A stretch of 64,000 nt of DNA, taken from Acanthaster planci. Its lineage: Eukaryota > Echinodermata > Asteroidea > Valvatida > Acanthasteridae. Of the stretch, positions 46,043 through 56,872 are shown piece by piece. The position numbers were made by a program, and so were the translations under genes. How positions within the stretch are numbered: position 1 is the stretch's first letter; each line of letters opens with the position of its first letter. The notes beneath the pieces are model-generated. The model was not told the origin of the DNA and did not search any database. It saw only the letters and a list, made by a program, of their open reading frames with translations. The DNA lies in the NCBI RefSeq assembly GCF_001949145.1, contig NW_019091489.1, forward strand, positions 417,912 through 481,911, written 5' to 3'.

Positions 46043-46969
46043 GTACTCTGGGATCGAAAAATAAGTTTGTGCTTCACATTTTATTTTTTGATTAGGTGTA
46101 CTAGAAAATAATGGAAGAAAGGGACAAGGGGCACAAAATGTTTTGGTTTAATATACTTACAACTGTTAAAAAAAAGAAAAAAAAATGTCCATGTACATGT
46201 ATGTTGATAATGAATTTTACATCATAACCTGCTGGCCCATACTTACAAAACACTTTCCCAAAGTTTAGATAACCTGTACTGCATTTTTTCCCATTTTACC
46301 TCATGTCAAAAAGTTGATTTTGATGGTAAGCAAATTGAGTTCTTTTCACTATCATAACAAGTTAATCCAGCGTGAACAAAACCAGTCACCTGTAAATGAA
46401 ATTACCAATTCTTAGTTTGAGTCCATGCCCTGCCTTTGGACCATTTCTTGTATTCTGCTTTTACAAAATGAGATGATATTTATGATGTGAAACAGTTTAA
46501 GGTTCCAATATGGTACTGATGTCAGTGTACTGATAGTCCAAGACCTGAAGCAAAACCAGAGACAAAACCAATTTGTTGTACATGTAGATATTTGGTAGAA
46601 ATGTCTAGAAGAGGCTCTGTCTTGGTTACATATTTTCTACTCATTGGATCTTCATCAATAAACTAGTTCCTTGTTTGTGTTCCTTGTTTCATTCTTCCGA
46701 CAGATATTAAGTAGTACGAATCCCAACCTATTCGTCTCTTTTGAGATTAATTTATTAGAGGGTGTTCAAGTGTGATAGTTGCCTTTAATTGACGCAACTT
46801 GACCAGAGACCATGAATTAACTCAACTTGACACAACTCGGCCTTCCTGGTCTGACTCAAGTCACTTCCTTGAAAATGACTCAACTGGAGCCACAAAATTA
46901 TTAGGGCAGTGTAACTTTGCTTTTGCTGTTTATTTAACGTCACATCTCATGGATTATTTAACGTTGCAG
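46043..46969. other. DCAF17 intron; nothing recognised
   Basis: AT-rich intron with one TACATG run near 46190. The last bases (TTTAACGTTGCAG) form the acceptor of the next exon. Confidence 0.6.
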
Positions 46970-47139
46970 AGCGACCTCCTATTCTCTTGGAAGTATCTTG
47001 CTTACAGCATGATGTGTGTTTTGGGGGTTATCCTTGGCATTATATGTATATACCACAAACCAGTGATCCGCTCTTACCACCAAATGCTGATGCTGGCACA
47101 GAGACATACATAGTTGCCAGTGTGGCAACCAACCAAATG
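46970..47139 (+). CDS. DCAF17 homologue, exon 8 in window
   Basis: The exon starts by completing the GAG codon and reads 56 further codons to a GTACGT donor in phase 0. The peptide has RPPILLEVSCLQHDVCFGGYPWHYMYIP, split here as RPPILLEV and CFGGYPWHYMYIP, matching MPPLLFEV and QIGGHPWHYIVTP of vertebrate DCAF17. The GGxPWHY motif is the hallmark of the family. The following intron is 11.2 kb and holds the DIRS element. Confidence 0.92.
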
Positions 47140-47325
47140 GTACGTCCTGAATTAAGAACTGCTCCGGAAATTAGACAAAGTTGGTGTGATTGTCAAAGTG
47201 CATGTTGTGCAAACATGATCCAGAGTATTCGGACCCAATCTAAACAGACTTTGCTTGAGATCTGTGTGGTTAATTTAGTGAGGTTGGGCTTGTTTCAGGT
47301 TTGTGTTTATTTTAAAGAAAAACCT

Positions 47326-47462
47326 TAGTCTTCTGCTTTCAACCTACCCCAAACAGTCCCTAAATATCCAAATTCGCTAAAACTTCTTATCAACCGTAGT
47401 GTGCCCTCTAGTCCCATGATGCATAGCGGAATGGCCACCATGTTTGGCCGTCTTCTCCTTAA
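47326..47462 (+). repeat. DIRS left inverted terminal repeat
   Basis: It begins AGTCTTCTGCTTTCAACCTA, then CCCCAAACAGTCCCTAAATA, and continues through an ATGATGCATAGCGGAATGGC block. Its reverse complement matches 56873-57010 along its length (CAAACATGGCGGCC, TAATGGGACTGGAGGGC, AGAAGTTTTAGC). Confidence 0.85.
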
Positions 47463-47699
47463 CGTGATTCTATACAGAAGTGTTTTTCAGACATCCTCAA
47501 GTTTACCGAGTTTCCTTGTCGCTTTTACACCCTTGTGATATTCTGATCAAACCGTAACATATTGTAATAAATGTACGTTCAATTTTTCTGAGTTAAGTTG
47601 TGTATTTTCTTGTTGCGGTGGTATTTTTCTCGTCTTATGTGTGTGCATTCTATAGATTGTTGACTCTACGCTATTATACTACTAAGCGATACATATGGT

Positions 47700-49655
47700 C
47701 AGCAAGGCAACCCTGGGATTGTTGGGGGTTCCACGAGGCAGTGCAAGCGATCCAATACGGCGGTCCCCATCTTTCTTTGGTGTTTATATAGGGTCAATGG
47801 GGCGACCCTCGGTTTGTTGGGGCTCGCTAGGAAGTGTGAGTGTTCCAAATTCCGCGACCCTACATTCCTCTATAGACTCTGCAGAGGATCGAGTGGCATT
47901 CCATGCAATACTTGTGAATCCGCAGCTAATCCCTGCTGGCAATACCATCTTTGGTTCACTTCAGGGTTAGCCCATGCCACGCTTCAAGGGTCTGAGCTGC
48001 AGGGCATGCGATATCTGAACTCTCAGTTCCCCAACGTAATGCCAAAGCATCGCAGTCGGCGATAGTGCAGAGTGGCGCTGCACTCGAGGTCGAAATTTCC
48101 CCACTAGCTGGGTCTGGGCGCAACACTTCTGCATCCCAGTTCCCAAGCAATCCGAACGGGTGACGTCGGTCAACAACAAGCTCTTGTCAACACCTACCAT
48201 GGGCAACACTCGACATCAGCATGGCTCACAAGACCACGCATCGGAACAGCCCCATGCCACCATTGCTGTCTACACGGCCGCATCGCCCCTGTGCCATTGT
48301 CTTCAAATGCCCTTTCAGCCAGGGCACCAGGCTGTGACAAAGACGCTGACTCTCCATGGGCTAACATAACGCTGCTCTCTGGAGTGGTCCCTGCAGAGAC
48401 AATCCCGGCCATGTGGGCACACCGGCCTCCCTCACCATTGGGGCTTTTGATTTCCGTACATCATCCCATCTCCTGGCTACCTTCTGGGCCTTTCTGAGAA
48501 GGCTGCTTCTAGCCCTGTGGTTCATCAGCCTCCCCTGCTGTATCCTCACTGCAGCCTGAGCAAGCCTCTGACACCCCAGCTAACCAAGCCTCGACTGCTG
48601 GCTCTACAACTAGTTCTCCCACACTCAAAAAGTGCAAGCATTCTTCATCTTCTTCTACGGGGTCCAAGCGTAAGAAGTCTCACTCCTTACAGATGGACAG
48701 TGCTTCGGCTGACATCATGTCAGCGGTCCGCATGCTCTCAGAGAAGCTATAGCCAGCCACCTAGAGCCCTATCCTGTTCCCTTGGCGACGGCTCCTTGCT
48801 TGCAGAATGTGATCCGTATCCGCATCTACAACCGAACCTGCATTCATCGATGATCCGATCTTCCTTTGACAGTTTCGTCCCTTCGACTTACCCAGGTTCC
48901 AAAGCAGACTACAGCTCACTTCCTGCTCTAGCTCCTGGCCATTCAACAAGACATGATGACGTTCCTCCTTCCTGTGATCAACTCCAGATGGAATGAGATA
49001 CATCTTTTGAAGATGAGGATATCTCTTCCGCAGCCAGTCTTAAACCTCCTGAGGCACAGCTCCGTCTTCTTCAGAAAGATATGATCCACAAATTGGGGTT
49101 GCCTTCTAATCGATCTATGGCAGATGCCTCTTCACATGCTTCCTTCAAGCACCACCCCACTAGGTTGGAGGCATCAACGCCGATTTTGCCAGAACTTCCA
49201 CTTGACCGGTCATGCGTCGAGATGTTTAAAGTTCTTGCTGGTGCGAAACAATGGCATCCATACCCCCCCCCGAGCATTGACTTTTTTCCAATTTACAAGG
49301 GAGACTTTGACAACTTCCTCGCCGTCTCTGAGATGCCAACTGAGGCTAAAGATACACTTTCTTCCAACGCTCACTAGTGTACAGGTAAGTTTCCATTCAA
49401 AGGTGAGGGCAAGTGTTTTGCCAAGTCTACTCTTGCTAAACTCGACAGAGCCTCATGACATGGTCTTCGCAATACCATGTTTACGGGACTCATCTCTGAT
49501 TATTTGGCTTGAGTGTGTGACGAAGATTCACCAGCTACGCTGGACTTGGCAGTGGTCGCACTTCGAGCGCTTGATGAGAATGTCAACTCTATCTTCGAGC
49601 AGTTCATTTTAGCCACTTCTGCACGATCCAACTCCTTAGCACGAATGATCATGAT
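47700..49655 (+). pseudogene. DIRS gag-like region, 5' part
   Basis: C-rich sequence codes for Ser/Pro/Ala-rich peptides (for example a SSSSSTGSKRKKSHSLQM patch near 48640-48695), then an acidic/hydrophobic part with NSIFEQFILATSARSNSLARM at about 49590-49652. The last block is alignable with the gag piece at 63740-63830 (NSIFEQSPHLTHFPPHFAHR, RANALEAMDIL). The reading frame is interrupted many times and then by the insert at 49656. Gag in this group binds the RNA and packages it; that role is inferred by position. Confidence 0.6.
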
Positions 49656-50308
49656 TAATGGCGCGCGTGACAATTCCGTTTGAATATGTGCATTTGTAAT
49701 TAGTTTTTTTTTACCTGAAACCATGAGAGAAGATATGATTCGTCCGTGACTGTGACGTCACTATGCTATTGCACATAGACCCTTTCTGTGCCTAAAAAAC
49801 GCACTTCAAAGTACAATTTTTGCATTTACGAACTACATTTTTTATGGAGACTTTGTTTGGTTCTTCCTGTAGTTCAAGAGTTAATGTAATTTTTTAATAT
49901 TGTCATTATCAAGCTAAAATTTTTTTCGTAAGAAAGATTGCCTGATCCCGTCGCCTGTTTCGGATTTAGAAGGTCAAATTCACGTGTGATCGAATAGGAA
50001 CTTACCAGTGTGTTGAAGAATAGCCACATTCACGTATGCTTTACCGGCTTCATGATAAAGCAAATATTTCAGTTTGTTTGGAGACTTTAAATAATGAATC
50101 ACTCAATTAAAATAACCCATCTAAACTCAAAACATTCCAAAAAGACTATCCAATTTTTTAAAGGTGTTTCACTTGTTTTGCACCTTTATTTTTTCTCCTT
50201 TTCGCAACTCTTACTGCACCTTTGCATATGTCGCTTGGGTAGCTTCAGTTTTGCCAATCTCTTAAGACCAATGATAGATTGTTACTAGACAGCAGTTACC
50301 AGTGAACA

Positions 50309-50812
50309 TTAAGTTTTGGGAGTCTTAAAATTATTGGAAATAAGTACATTTAGATCGGAAAACGCAAGCGCGTTAGAACCAGAAGACAGAACAAAAAGAG
50401 CGTCTCTATCACTGAACAGAGCAGCTCTAATGGTCCTCGTTCTTTCTTCAATGTTTGCACCTAAAAACCCTTCGCAAATAAATGCCAAAGCGAGACGGCG
50501 AGCTTCTGACATGACGTCTATTTTCTCTCGGGATAAAAATATCAGATAAATTATCGGGTTATCTTCCTCTTTATCCGATGCTTTGACTGGTATTGTTCCT
50601 AAACGTAAATGTTGATCTGTTAACGTTTTTATTTGATCAGTTAGGTCAGTTACTTTTAGTCAACTGGGGTGCTGAATTCTTCTAGATTCCCTGCGTCATT
50701 AGTTTGAAGGAAATCTCTTATTTAGTCATAAAAGACCACTAAATTGTCTGCCTCTAATTTCGAGAATGGTATTGCGGGTTTAAGTGCTTCTACAACGTCC
50801 ATGTTGATAGGT
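50309..50812 (-). pseudogene. Unknown protein of the Polinton-like island, gene A
   Basis: From an ATG at about 50801 the minus strand reads MDVVEALKPAIPFSKLEADN, a stop, then a DFLQTNDAGNLEEF segment. Another frame follows with LTDQIKTLTDQHLRLGTIPV, SREKIDVMSEARRLALAFIC and the end SDLNVLISNNFKTPKT at 50309. The last part (50309-50640) is open for over 100 codons and is predicted largely helical. I do not recognise it. Stops near 50730 and 50665 show decay. It might be one gene of about 160 residues or two. Confidence 0.45.
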
Positions 50813-51183
50813 GATACCTCAAGTGAGGCAGGTCGTTCACGCGCTGGTCAAACTCCTTCGGGCCCTCTTACTGCAGGACACCCTTCTCCTTGAGTTTCCC
50901 ATTCTATTTTGGTGGATTTAGTAATGTTGAAGTAACCTGGGTGGAGGTTTACCTTTCTGACTTTAATGTTTTATTGCCCTTTAGATTATCGATTTGATTT
51001 TCTAATTTAAAAGTCTGTTTGCTTTCGGTTAAATAAAAAGAATGCGTCTCCATTGTACTGTTAACGGTTTTTAAAAAGTTTAAACTTTTTTTACCGCTCC
51101 GGTAAAGTGTTTCCTTGATACTTGAAACAAGTCGTTTACAGTTTCTGCAGTTTCCCCGGTTACGTCTTGATAACAGACGGCAA

Positions 51184-51531
51184 TTAAAGGCCTGCTAAAA
51201 TTTGGTTTAATTTGTATTCTATGAGACCCGCTTGCTTGGTAGTCACTTGGTTGTTCAGTTGTTTTAAGATGTTACCTGACTTTGATTTCGGCTTTTTGTA
51301 AACAAAACGCTGATAGTATTTACCGCCCACATTTTCTGCTTCGCCTGAATAAATGCGAGTTAATATTAGTCCACAACCTCGACACACAAGTTTAGCTTCT
51401 TCTATTTCCACTCTGATTATGTGCAGACACATGTCTTCTTCTTCTATCTTCTTATACGCTTCTGGGGGTGGTTTTGCGCCAATTAATTCATAAAGCTGAC
51501 AAATATATGGTGATATGTAATGGCTGTCCAT
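51184..51531 (-). CDS. Unknown protein of the Polinton-like island, gene B
   Basis: An intact 115-residue frame starting MDSHYISPYICQLYELIGA. It has a single CRGCG cysteine pair near residue 51, many Lys/Glu in the middle, and a basic stretch (KKPKSKSG) near residue 80. The upstream flank 51532-51660 is strongly AT-rich with direct repeats of AATAAATA...TTATTTGTTTAAG, which could be its promoter. No family is recognised. The CxxC could be half of a zinc site. It is the only undamaged frame of the island. Confidence 0.5.
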   Translation of the reverse strand: MDSHYISPYICQLYELIGAKPPPEAYKKIEEEDMCLHIIRVEIEEAKLVCRGCGLILTRIYSGEAENVGGKYYQRFVYKKPKSKSGNILKQLNNQVTTKQAGLIEYKLNQILAGL

Positions 51532-51773
51532 GTTTTTAATAAATAGTTATTTGTTTAAGGACTCAAATTTTTAATAAATACTTATTTGTTTAAGAGGTGT
51601 AAAATAACCCCAGTTATTCCTGGAAATAACTACGGTTTAAATAGTTTTAAGTAAGTTAATTCTCAAGTTTAATCCTCCTTTAATTCCCCTGGCATTGCAG
51701 ATTTACTTTGAGATTCAGATTCGTTATGGTCAAACCCTCTAAATGCTTGTAATGATTTCGTCATTTCTAACTT

Positions 51774-52512
51774 TCAACATGCTGGTTGATACTGTACATC
51801 TAACACTGGCACCGCAAGAAAGTGACCCGTTGGTTCTTTTGGATAAATAAATGGTTGAGCATTACATCTTTTATTTATAAATTTCATGATATTTGATGAC
51901 CTAATGGGCCTCTTTCGGTGGTCAAATAACGAGGCATAGGAATCTACTTTAACGTAAATGAGATGTTTGTCTGTGTAAGGTGGTTTAACCAAGTATGTAA
52001 CTTTGTCTGATTTGCACAAATAATCTTGATTGCGACATGTTTTGTAGGCATTGATGGCAATTGAAGGTATTTTTGGCGGGGGCTTGTTTTCCAATAAACT
52101 CATGAGCCGCTAAATTTATATCGTCAAGTATATGCATTATGGGCTTTTGTACTTGATAACAGATTTGACGGCCAATGACGTTATCGGCAGTTTTATCGTG
52201 TGAGCCAAACTTGTAGATGGGATTCATGCCGTAACAAGCTGTGTCTGTCATCATAATTAGCAGGCGCTTTTCTTGGCCGTTATGATTGTAATAAATTGGT
52301 GAAGAGCGTTGAGTTACATAACTGCCTTCTTTAATCACAGGATTTAAAAATAATAAATAATTTACTTGCATCAAGAGGACCGTATACAACATTGGAATCA
52401 TTGTTGTTAGCATTGAGACGCTTGTGGTCATCGGGTACGATGTAAATTTGGTTTGACATGGTTCTAGTTTTATAATATAGGCGACTTTATTTTTCATTTT
52501 TTCTCGGCTCAA
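51774..52512 (-). pseudogene. Unknown protein of the Polinton-like island, gene C
   Basis: Two overlapping minus frames (51985-52512, then 51774-52103) appear to be one gene with a frame break near 52000-52100. The first starts MSREKMKNKVAYIIKLEP and includes SSPIYYNHNGQEKRLLIMM and GMNPIYKFGSHDK. The second includes DKVTYLVKPPYTDKHLIYVK and ends PVLDVQYQPAC. Total length would be about 240 residues, soluble, with no clear motif. A replication or capsid-accessory role cannot be argued from sequence. Confidence 0.45.
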
Positions 52513-52657
52513 TCTGCCAAGACAATTAAATGCGCGTAATCTTCGTGAAAGTCTTCGGGCAACTGTAGAGTTTGTGGATCCTCAGTTATTTCCACTTTCA
52601 CTTCTTCGTCGTGGTTAATTATTAAACCAAGTTTTTCACTTCTTCGTCCAAGTCAGA

Positions 52658-53115
52658 TTATGGTTTGGGATCGGTTAAATCACGACAGTTGATGCAACAG
52701 AAACAATGGTTACATTGGTCACAATCGATACAGAGTTGACATTCAGTACAGTTGCCACAGCGCTTGCAGGTGGTGCAATTAAAGCAGCCGGTACAATCTT
52801 TACCATCAAAACAGCTTTCACATTCACGGGAATTTACGCAATCAGGCACAAATCTGAATCGTCGCATTTAGTCACAATACTTGCAGTCAATGCAAGCGAT
52901 GCAGTTTGTACAACGGTTGGTGCTGCCACATCCGATTCAATCTTCACACTTAGAACAATCAAGATCTTTCACATTTTGCACATTGTTTACAATTGGCAGA
53001 ATATGAGCAGCCTTCGCTATTTTCACAATTTCCACAGTCGGTGCAATCTAGACAGTCGGTGCAATTGGTGCATTATTTGCAGTATGCAATTGATACATTG
53101 GTCGATATGAGTAGA
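52658..53115 (-). pseudogene. Cys-repeat protein (C-x2-C units) of the Polinton-like island
   Basis: The clearest part, 52658-52867, reads MRRFRFVPDCVNSRECESC, then a chain in which Cys recurs every third residue (CTGCFNCTTC, CTECQLCIDCDQCNHCFCC). Upstream in two other frames the pattern continues (CTNCTDCLDCTDCGNC near 53030-53070, and CTNCIACIDCKYC near 52870-52905), so the original gene was about 140-150 residues with some 40 cysteines. Stops and at least two frameshifts break it. Such spacing suggests a metal-binding or disulfide-stapled rod. No known family is recognised. Confidence 0.6.
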
Positions 53116-53655
53116 ATTTAAATAATTAGTGGAATTGCGAGTATCTATCACGTTGAGAGACTTGATTGTGTTTTTGCGGAAGGGGCAATCTATGTTTGGT
53201 GCTTGGTTTATTATCTCTGTTTTCTTGTCTATTATTAGGTTTTGAAAATATCATTTCATTTTTTCTCAAAGCTTTTTAAATTTCATTTCGTTTTTTCTCA
53301 AAGCTTCAGGGGAGAGTCAGTTTTACCGAGAAATAGGGAAGTCCCGGGGAAATCCCTTTTTGGTGTAGGGGGTCGCGAGTTTTGGTTTGGGAATTCCTTT
53401 TGGTTTGGGGGTCACGAGTGAAAAGGGGGAAGTCCCGTGGTCATTTTGATTTTGATGAATCCATCTAAGCAACTGGGGTGACTAGAAACCACCAGATACG
53501 ATGTCTTCACTGGAAAGAGAGGATGTAATTGGAGAGTTGTCTGGAGTTTATCCTGAAGGGATTAAAAACTAATATTCATAAGCGATAACGAAGGGCGTCA
53601 TTTTCAAATTTTTTCGCGCATGCGCAAACTCACCTTTATGAGCGGCCCATTGTGT

Positions 53656-54060
53656 TAGATACAATGAACATTTCCTAGGAGGGAGTCAAGTCAAGACTTC
53701 AAGAACTTCCCCTTCACAGCAAAGACCTTTTTGCAGTTAAGGTCATGGAGATGATGGAGTCGGGAAGTTAAGCGGATTGACAAAACACACAAACTTAGCT
53801 TCCATGAACCTCCACTGCCGGCTCCACCTCACCAATGCTGTCTTGATGACCGCTGGGCTCAATCCCACAGACCCCCACATCAAGGCAATTCTCGTTCCTT
53901 TTGCCCCTTTTGTCAACCCAGTTACCAGATGAATTGTGGCCATCTATCCTCCTCTCGACCTACTAAACCAAACCACACCACCCCAGTGGAGCTTCAAGGG
54001 AAGAACTACATGTACCAATTTGCGCTACCCCCGACCTCCCGGGGGTAGATGTTACTGACT
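53656..54060 (+). pseudogene. DIRS gag-like region, 3' part
   Basis: It resumes the gag interrupted at 49655: SRLQELPLHSKDLFAVKVM near 53690-53748, equivalent to the SLFTRKTYSCGSS region of the copy at 63875-63915. Then follow Pro/Ser-rich sequence and FPPLL-like cysteine/histidine-containing peptides. Stops are frequent. It runs into the RT-upstream block at 54090. Confidence 0.6.
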
Positions 54061-54089
54061 ATTCAGACGTGCTTCCGCCCGCCGATCCC

Positions 54090-55140
54090 AGACCCATCAG
54101 CAGGTGACTTCAACTCTTCGCAGGGTCTTGGGAGAAAGTCACATCAGACAGCTGGGTGCTTGCGACCATTTGTTACAGATACGGCCTTGAATTCATGAGC
54201 ACCCCTCCATCTGTTCCTATCCTCCGTCTGACTTCATTTCCTACCAACAGAGGCAAATGACAGGCATTGTCTGAGATAGACTCTCTCCTTCAGAAACATG
54301 CTATCCACCCGGTTCCCAAATCTCAAGTGAACAGGGGCTTCATTTCAACATTTTTCCTCACTCCAAAGAAGGAGCTCAACAGCTGGTGACCTGTTATCAA
54401 TCTCAAACCTCTGAACAGCTTTATCCGCCCGAAGAATTTTCACATGGAAACCCTTTAGATGGTCACCCAATCTCTACAGATTCTCTGCTGGGCCTTTTCC
54501 ATAGACTTGAAAGATGCCTACCTTCACATCCCGATTCACCAACGAATCTATGATTGCTGGCTAGCATGGTGGAACTCATTCCCCTCTGCAGGCTGTACAT
54601 GTGTCCACTACAACTTCATCTTTTAGCTCTCTACAGGCCAAAATAGGACTCAATCAATCTCTAGGTCCCTGTCTCAAACTTCATCCGCCCCCATCTCCAG
54701 TGGTGGTTAGTGAGAGATACCTCTCTCTCGGAGTTCCCTTCCCTAAGTTGAACCGGGAAATAACTTTAACCTCAGACGCTTCTCATCTGGGCTTGGGAGC
54801 CCCCCTACCGCCGCTTCAAGCATCGGGAACATGGGACCTCCAGATCCAAGGGAGTCACATAAATATACTGGAACTTCAGGCCGTATTCAACGCACTGAAA
54901 GCTCTCTGCACAAGCATCATAGGCAAATGAGTCCTCATCTGCTTGGACAGCTCCACAGTGGTGTAATACATCAATCGCCAGGGAGGCACGCATTCTCCCG
55001 CCCGTGCCTTCTGACGAGACAGATATTCCTTTAGGCCAAAGATCATGGCATCTACTTCCAAGCGATTCACATTCCTGGTGTCAACAACTCTATCGCAGAT
55101 GCTCTCTCTCAGAGAAAAGTACGTCCTATAGAGTGGACTC
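54090..55140 (+). pseudogene. DIRS reverse transcriptase and RNase H
   Basis: The conserved pre-RT block WEKVTSDSWVLATI lies near 54131-54172. It is followed by EIDSLLQKHAIHPVP, GFISTFFLTPKKE, PVINLKPLN (a stop replaces the preceding Arg), and SIDLKDAYLHIPI with a catalytic Asp near 54510. The YxDD-type motif region after 54600 is largely deleted. RNase H shows ITLTSDASHLGLGAPL near 54768, NILELQAV (Glu), VLICLDSSTVV with a following YINRQGG, and NSIADAL near 55090. This order and wording is DIRS-type. Multiple stops and a deletion in the RT palm make it inactive. Confidence 0.8.
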
Positions 55141-55640
55141 TGCACACTAGTATAGTTGAACAGATCTTCACCGAAGTAGAGAAACTGAACACCGATCTTT
55201 TCGCCTCGATAGAGAACACCTAAAACTGCCAGTGTTCTGCATCAGATTTTACCACCCGCAAGCCTGGGCAATGAACGCTCTTTAAATCTGCTGAAAAGGG
55301 ATGTTGGCCTATGTTTTCCCTCCAATATTCCTGATACCGACAGTTCTCTCTAAGATCAAACGGGAACATGTCATGTCCTCCTCATCACCCCCTTCTGGCC
55401 ACGCTAGCCATGGTTCCCGTGTCTGACCAGACTTCTCGTCTGGGTATTGGTGATCCTTCCCATCTGCTACATCAACCAAAGTCGAGCGCGCTTCACCCCC
55501 ATGTAACGTCACTACAACTGACCTGTTGGCTATTGTCAAACAGTCCTTTAGGTAAGTAGGACTTTCTGATGAAGCTGCTGAAATGGCCTCAAAGAGTTGA
55601 CGCCTGTCTACATGCAGCATCTACAACTCCAGATTACAAC

Positions 55641-56600
55641 ATTTTACTTCATTGTGTTCAGATTGAGGTCTTGCTCTGACTGAAGTTTCTGTGACTACTC
55701 TAGCTGATTTCTTCATGTACCTATTCGAATCAGATAAACAGGTTGCAACTACATGCATCTGTAAGTACCAGTCAGTCATTGCGGCTATATACAATGGCTT
55801 CCCAGATGGCTCGACCGTGTCCGACAATACTGCTCTTAAATATCTACTCTGGGAAATGTTTCTTGAGCATCCCCCGACTAAGAGACTAATCCCTTTATGG
55901 GACTTGTCAGCTGTTCTCTAACTGCTTGCTGGTCCCCCTTTGAGCTTTTCAGCGGTGCATCGTTGATCAACCTATCAGTGAAACTGGCATTCCAACTAGC
56001 AGTTACATGTACTACCTCACGGCGTGGCAGTGAACTGAAAGCATTGTCCATCAAAGATGGCCACATTCGATGGGACTCCCATAGCGTTTGTCTCATTCCA
56101 ACGCTGGGGTATCTCACAAAGAACCAGTCAGTTTCCTTCCATCCTCCTGACATTTCTGTACCAGACATTACCAAACACACTGGGACTCCTGATGGCAAAC
56201 CTGGTGCCCAGTGCAAACTCTTAAATGGTACTTAGCCAAAACCAAAAAACTCAGGTACAACTTCGCAGCTTTTCATCATAAAACCTCACCAAGTTGCGAC
56301 CAGCCAGATGGACAGTTTCAGCCATCAAGTTTACCAACCTATATTGGCCGAACCCTGTGGACAATAAAACACTACTCCTCATCAGAGCTCACGATATCCG
56401 AGCAGTTTCCACATCATGAGACTACTTCAGGGGCATACCAATGGACGAAGTATGCAAGGCAGCATGCTGGAAGACCCCATCTACTTTCACCACATGCAAC
56501 CTCACCGATGTTCTGCAAAAAGGAGTCCGCACATGGCAGAGCGGTCCTAACATCGGCCACATAGATGCAGAGGGGTTCCTCATCAAAACGGCCCACCATT
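55641..56600 (+). pseudogene. DIRS tyrosine recombinase
   Basis: The N-terminal SAM-like part ADFFMYLFESDKQVATTCIC lies at 55691 onward, with IYNGFPDGSTVS. The catalytic part has TSRRGSELKALSIKDGHIRW (first Arg, near 56015) and LIPTLGYLTKNQS, then VQTLKWYLAKTKKLR. RAHDIRAVSTS (His and second Arg) lies near 56385-56415 and PMDEVCKAACWKTPSTFTT near 56445-56495. At the expected Tyr of the TFxxxYLxDV motif the sequence reads TFTTCNLTDV, so the nucleophile is lost. Three frame changes and one stop separate these blocks. The enzyme class integrates a circular DNA copy without target duplication. Confidence 0.82.
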
Positions 56601-56730
56601 GGAAATAATAACTCCATTATTTGGTGAGTCCGCAATAAAGCTTGGACAATTTCATACTCCTCTGGCACACGTTATGTAGTGCATCCTCGCCACACCTCCC
56701 TCCAAGGGCTCGATGTTACTCTGCGTATTT

Positions 56731-56823
56731 AGTGACTGTTTAGGGTAGGTTGAAAGCAGAAGACTCCTCCCCCACAGAAATGTGGGTGAAGTCTGCTATT
56801 GAATACCTACCCCAAACAGTTGG
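56731..56823 (+). repeat. DIRS internal complementary region
   Basis: The first half (AGTGACTGTTTAGGGTAGGT followed by TGAAAGCAGAAGACT) is the reverse complement of the left outer end at 47326. The second half (GTCTGCTATTGAATACCTAC followed by CCCAAACAGTTGG) is the reverse complement of the right outer end at 56985-57015. The 25 bases between them also match the extreme right end. This is the sequence that templates joining of the ends in DIRS1-like elements. Confidence 0.88.
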
Positions 56824-56872
56824 CTCCCTCCCATCCTTCCCCACTTTTGGCTCAGACGATTTAATACCAGAA

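Larger units (their letters stand above)
49656..53655 (-). mobile_element. 4-kb Polinton-like island nested in the DIRS gag
   Basis: Between the two alignable halves of the DIRS gag (ending ARSNSLARM near 49652, resuming near 53658 with EGVKSRLQELPLHSKDLF) lies about 4 kb of AT-rich sequence with genes only on the minus strand. Its right part shares leader and flank features with the Polinton polymerase start (an NRDN-containing N-terminus and the TTTTTCTCAAA phrase after it). No integrase or polymerase is present, so it would be a deleted or satellite form. The ends (GCGCGCGTGAC near 49660 and CGCGCATGCGCAAAC near 53613) are GC-rich, but no terminal repeat or target duplication was proven. 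Confidence 0.6.

Noticed and set aside
52706-53110. 134-residue + strand frame (Thr/Val/Ala-rich)
   Set aside because: It is the shadow of the minus-strand Cys-repeat gene; TGY codons read in reverse give its regular Thr/Val/Ala pattern.
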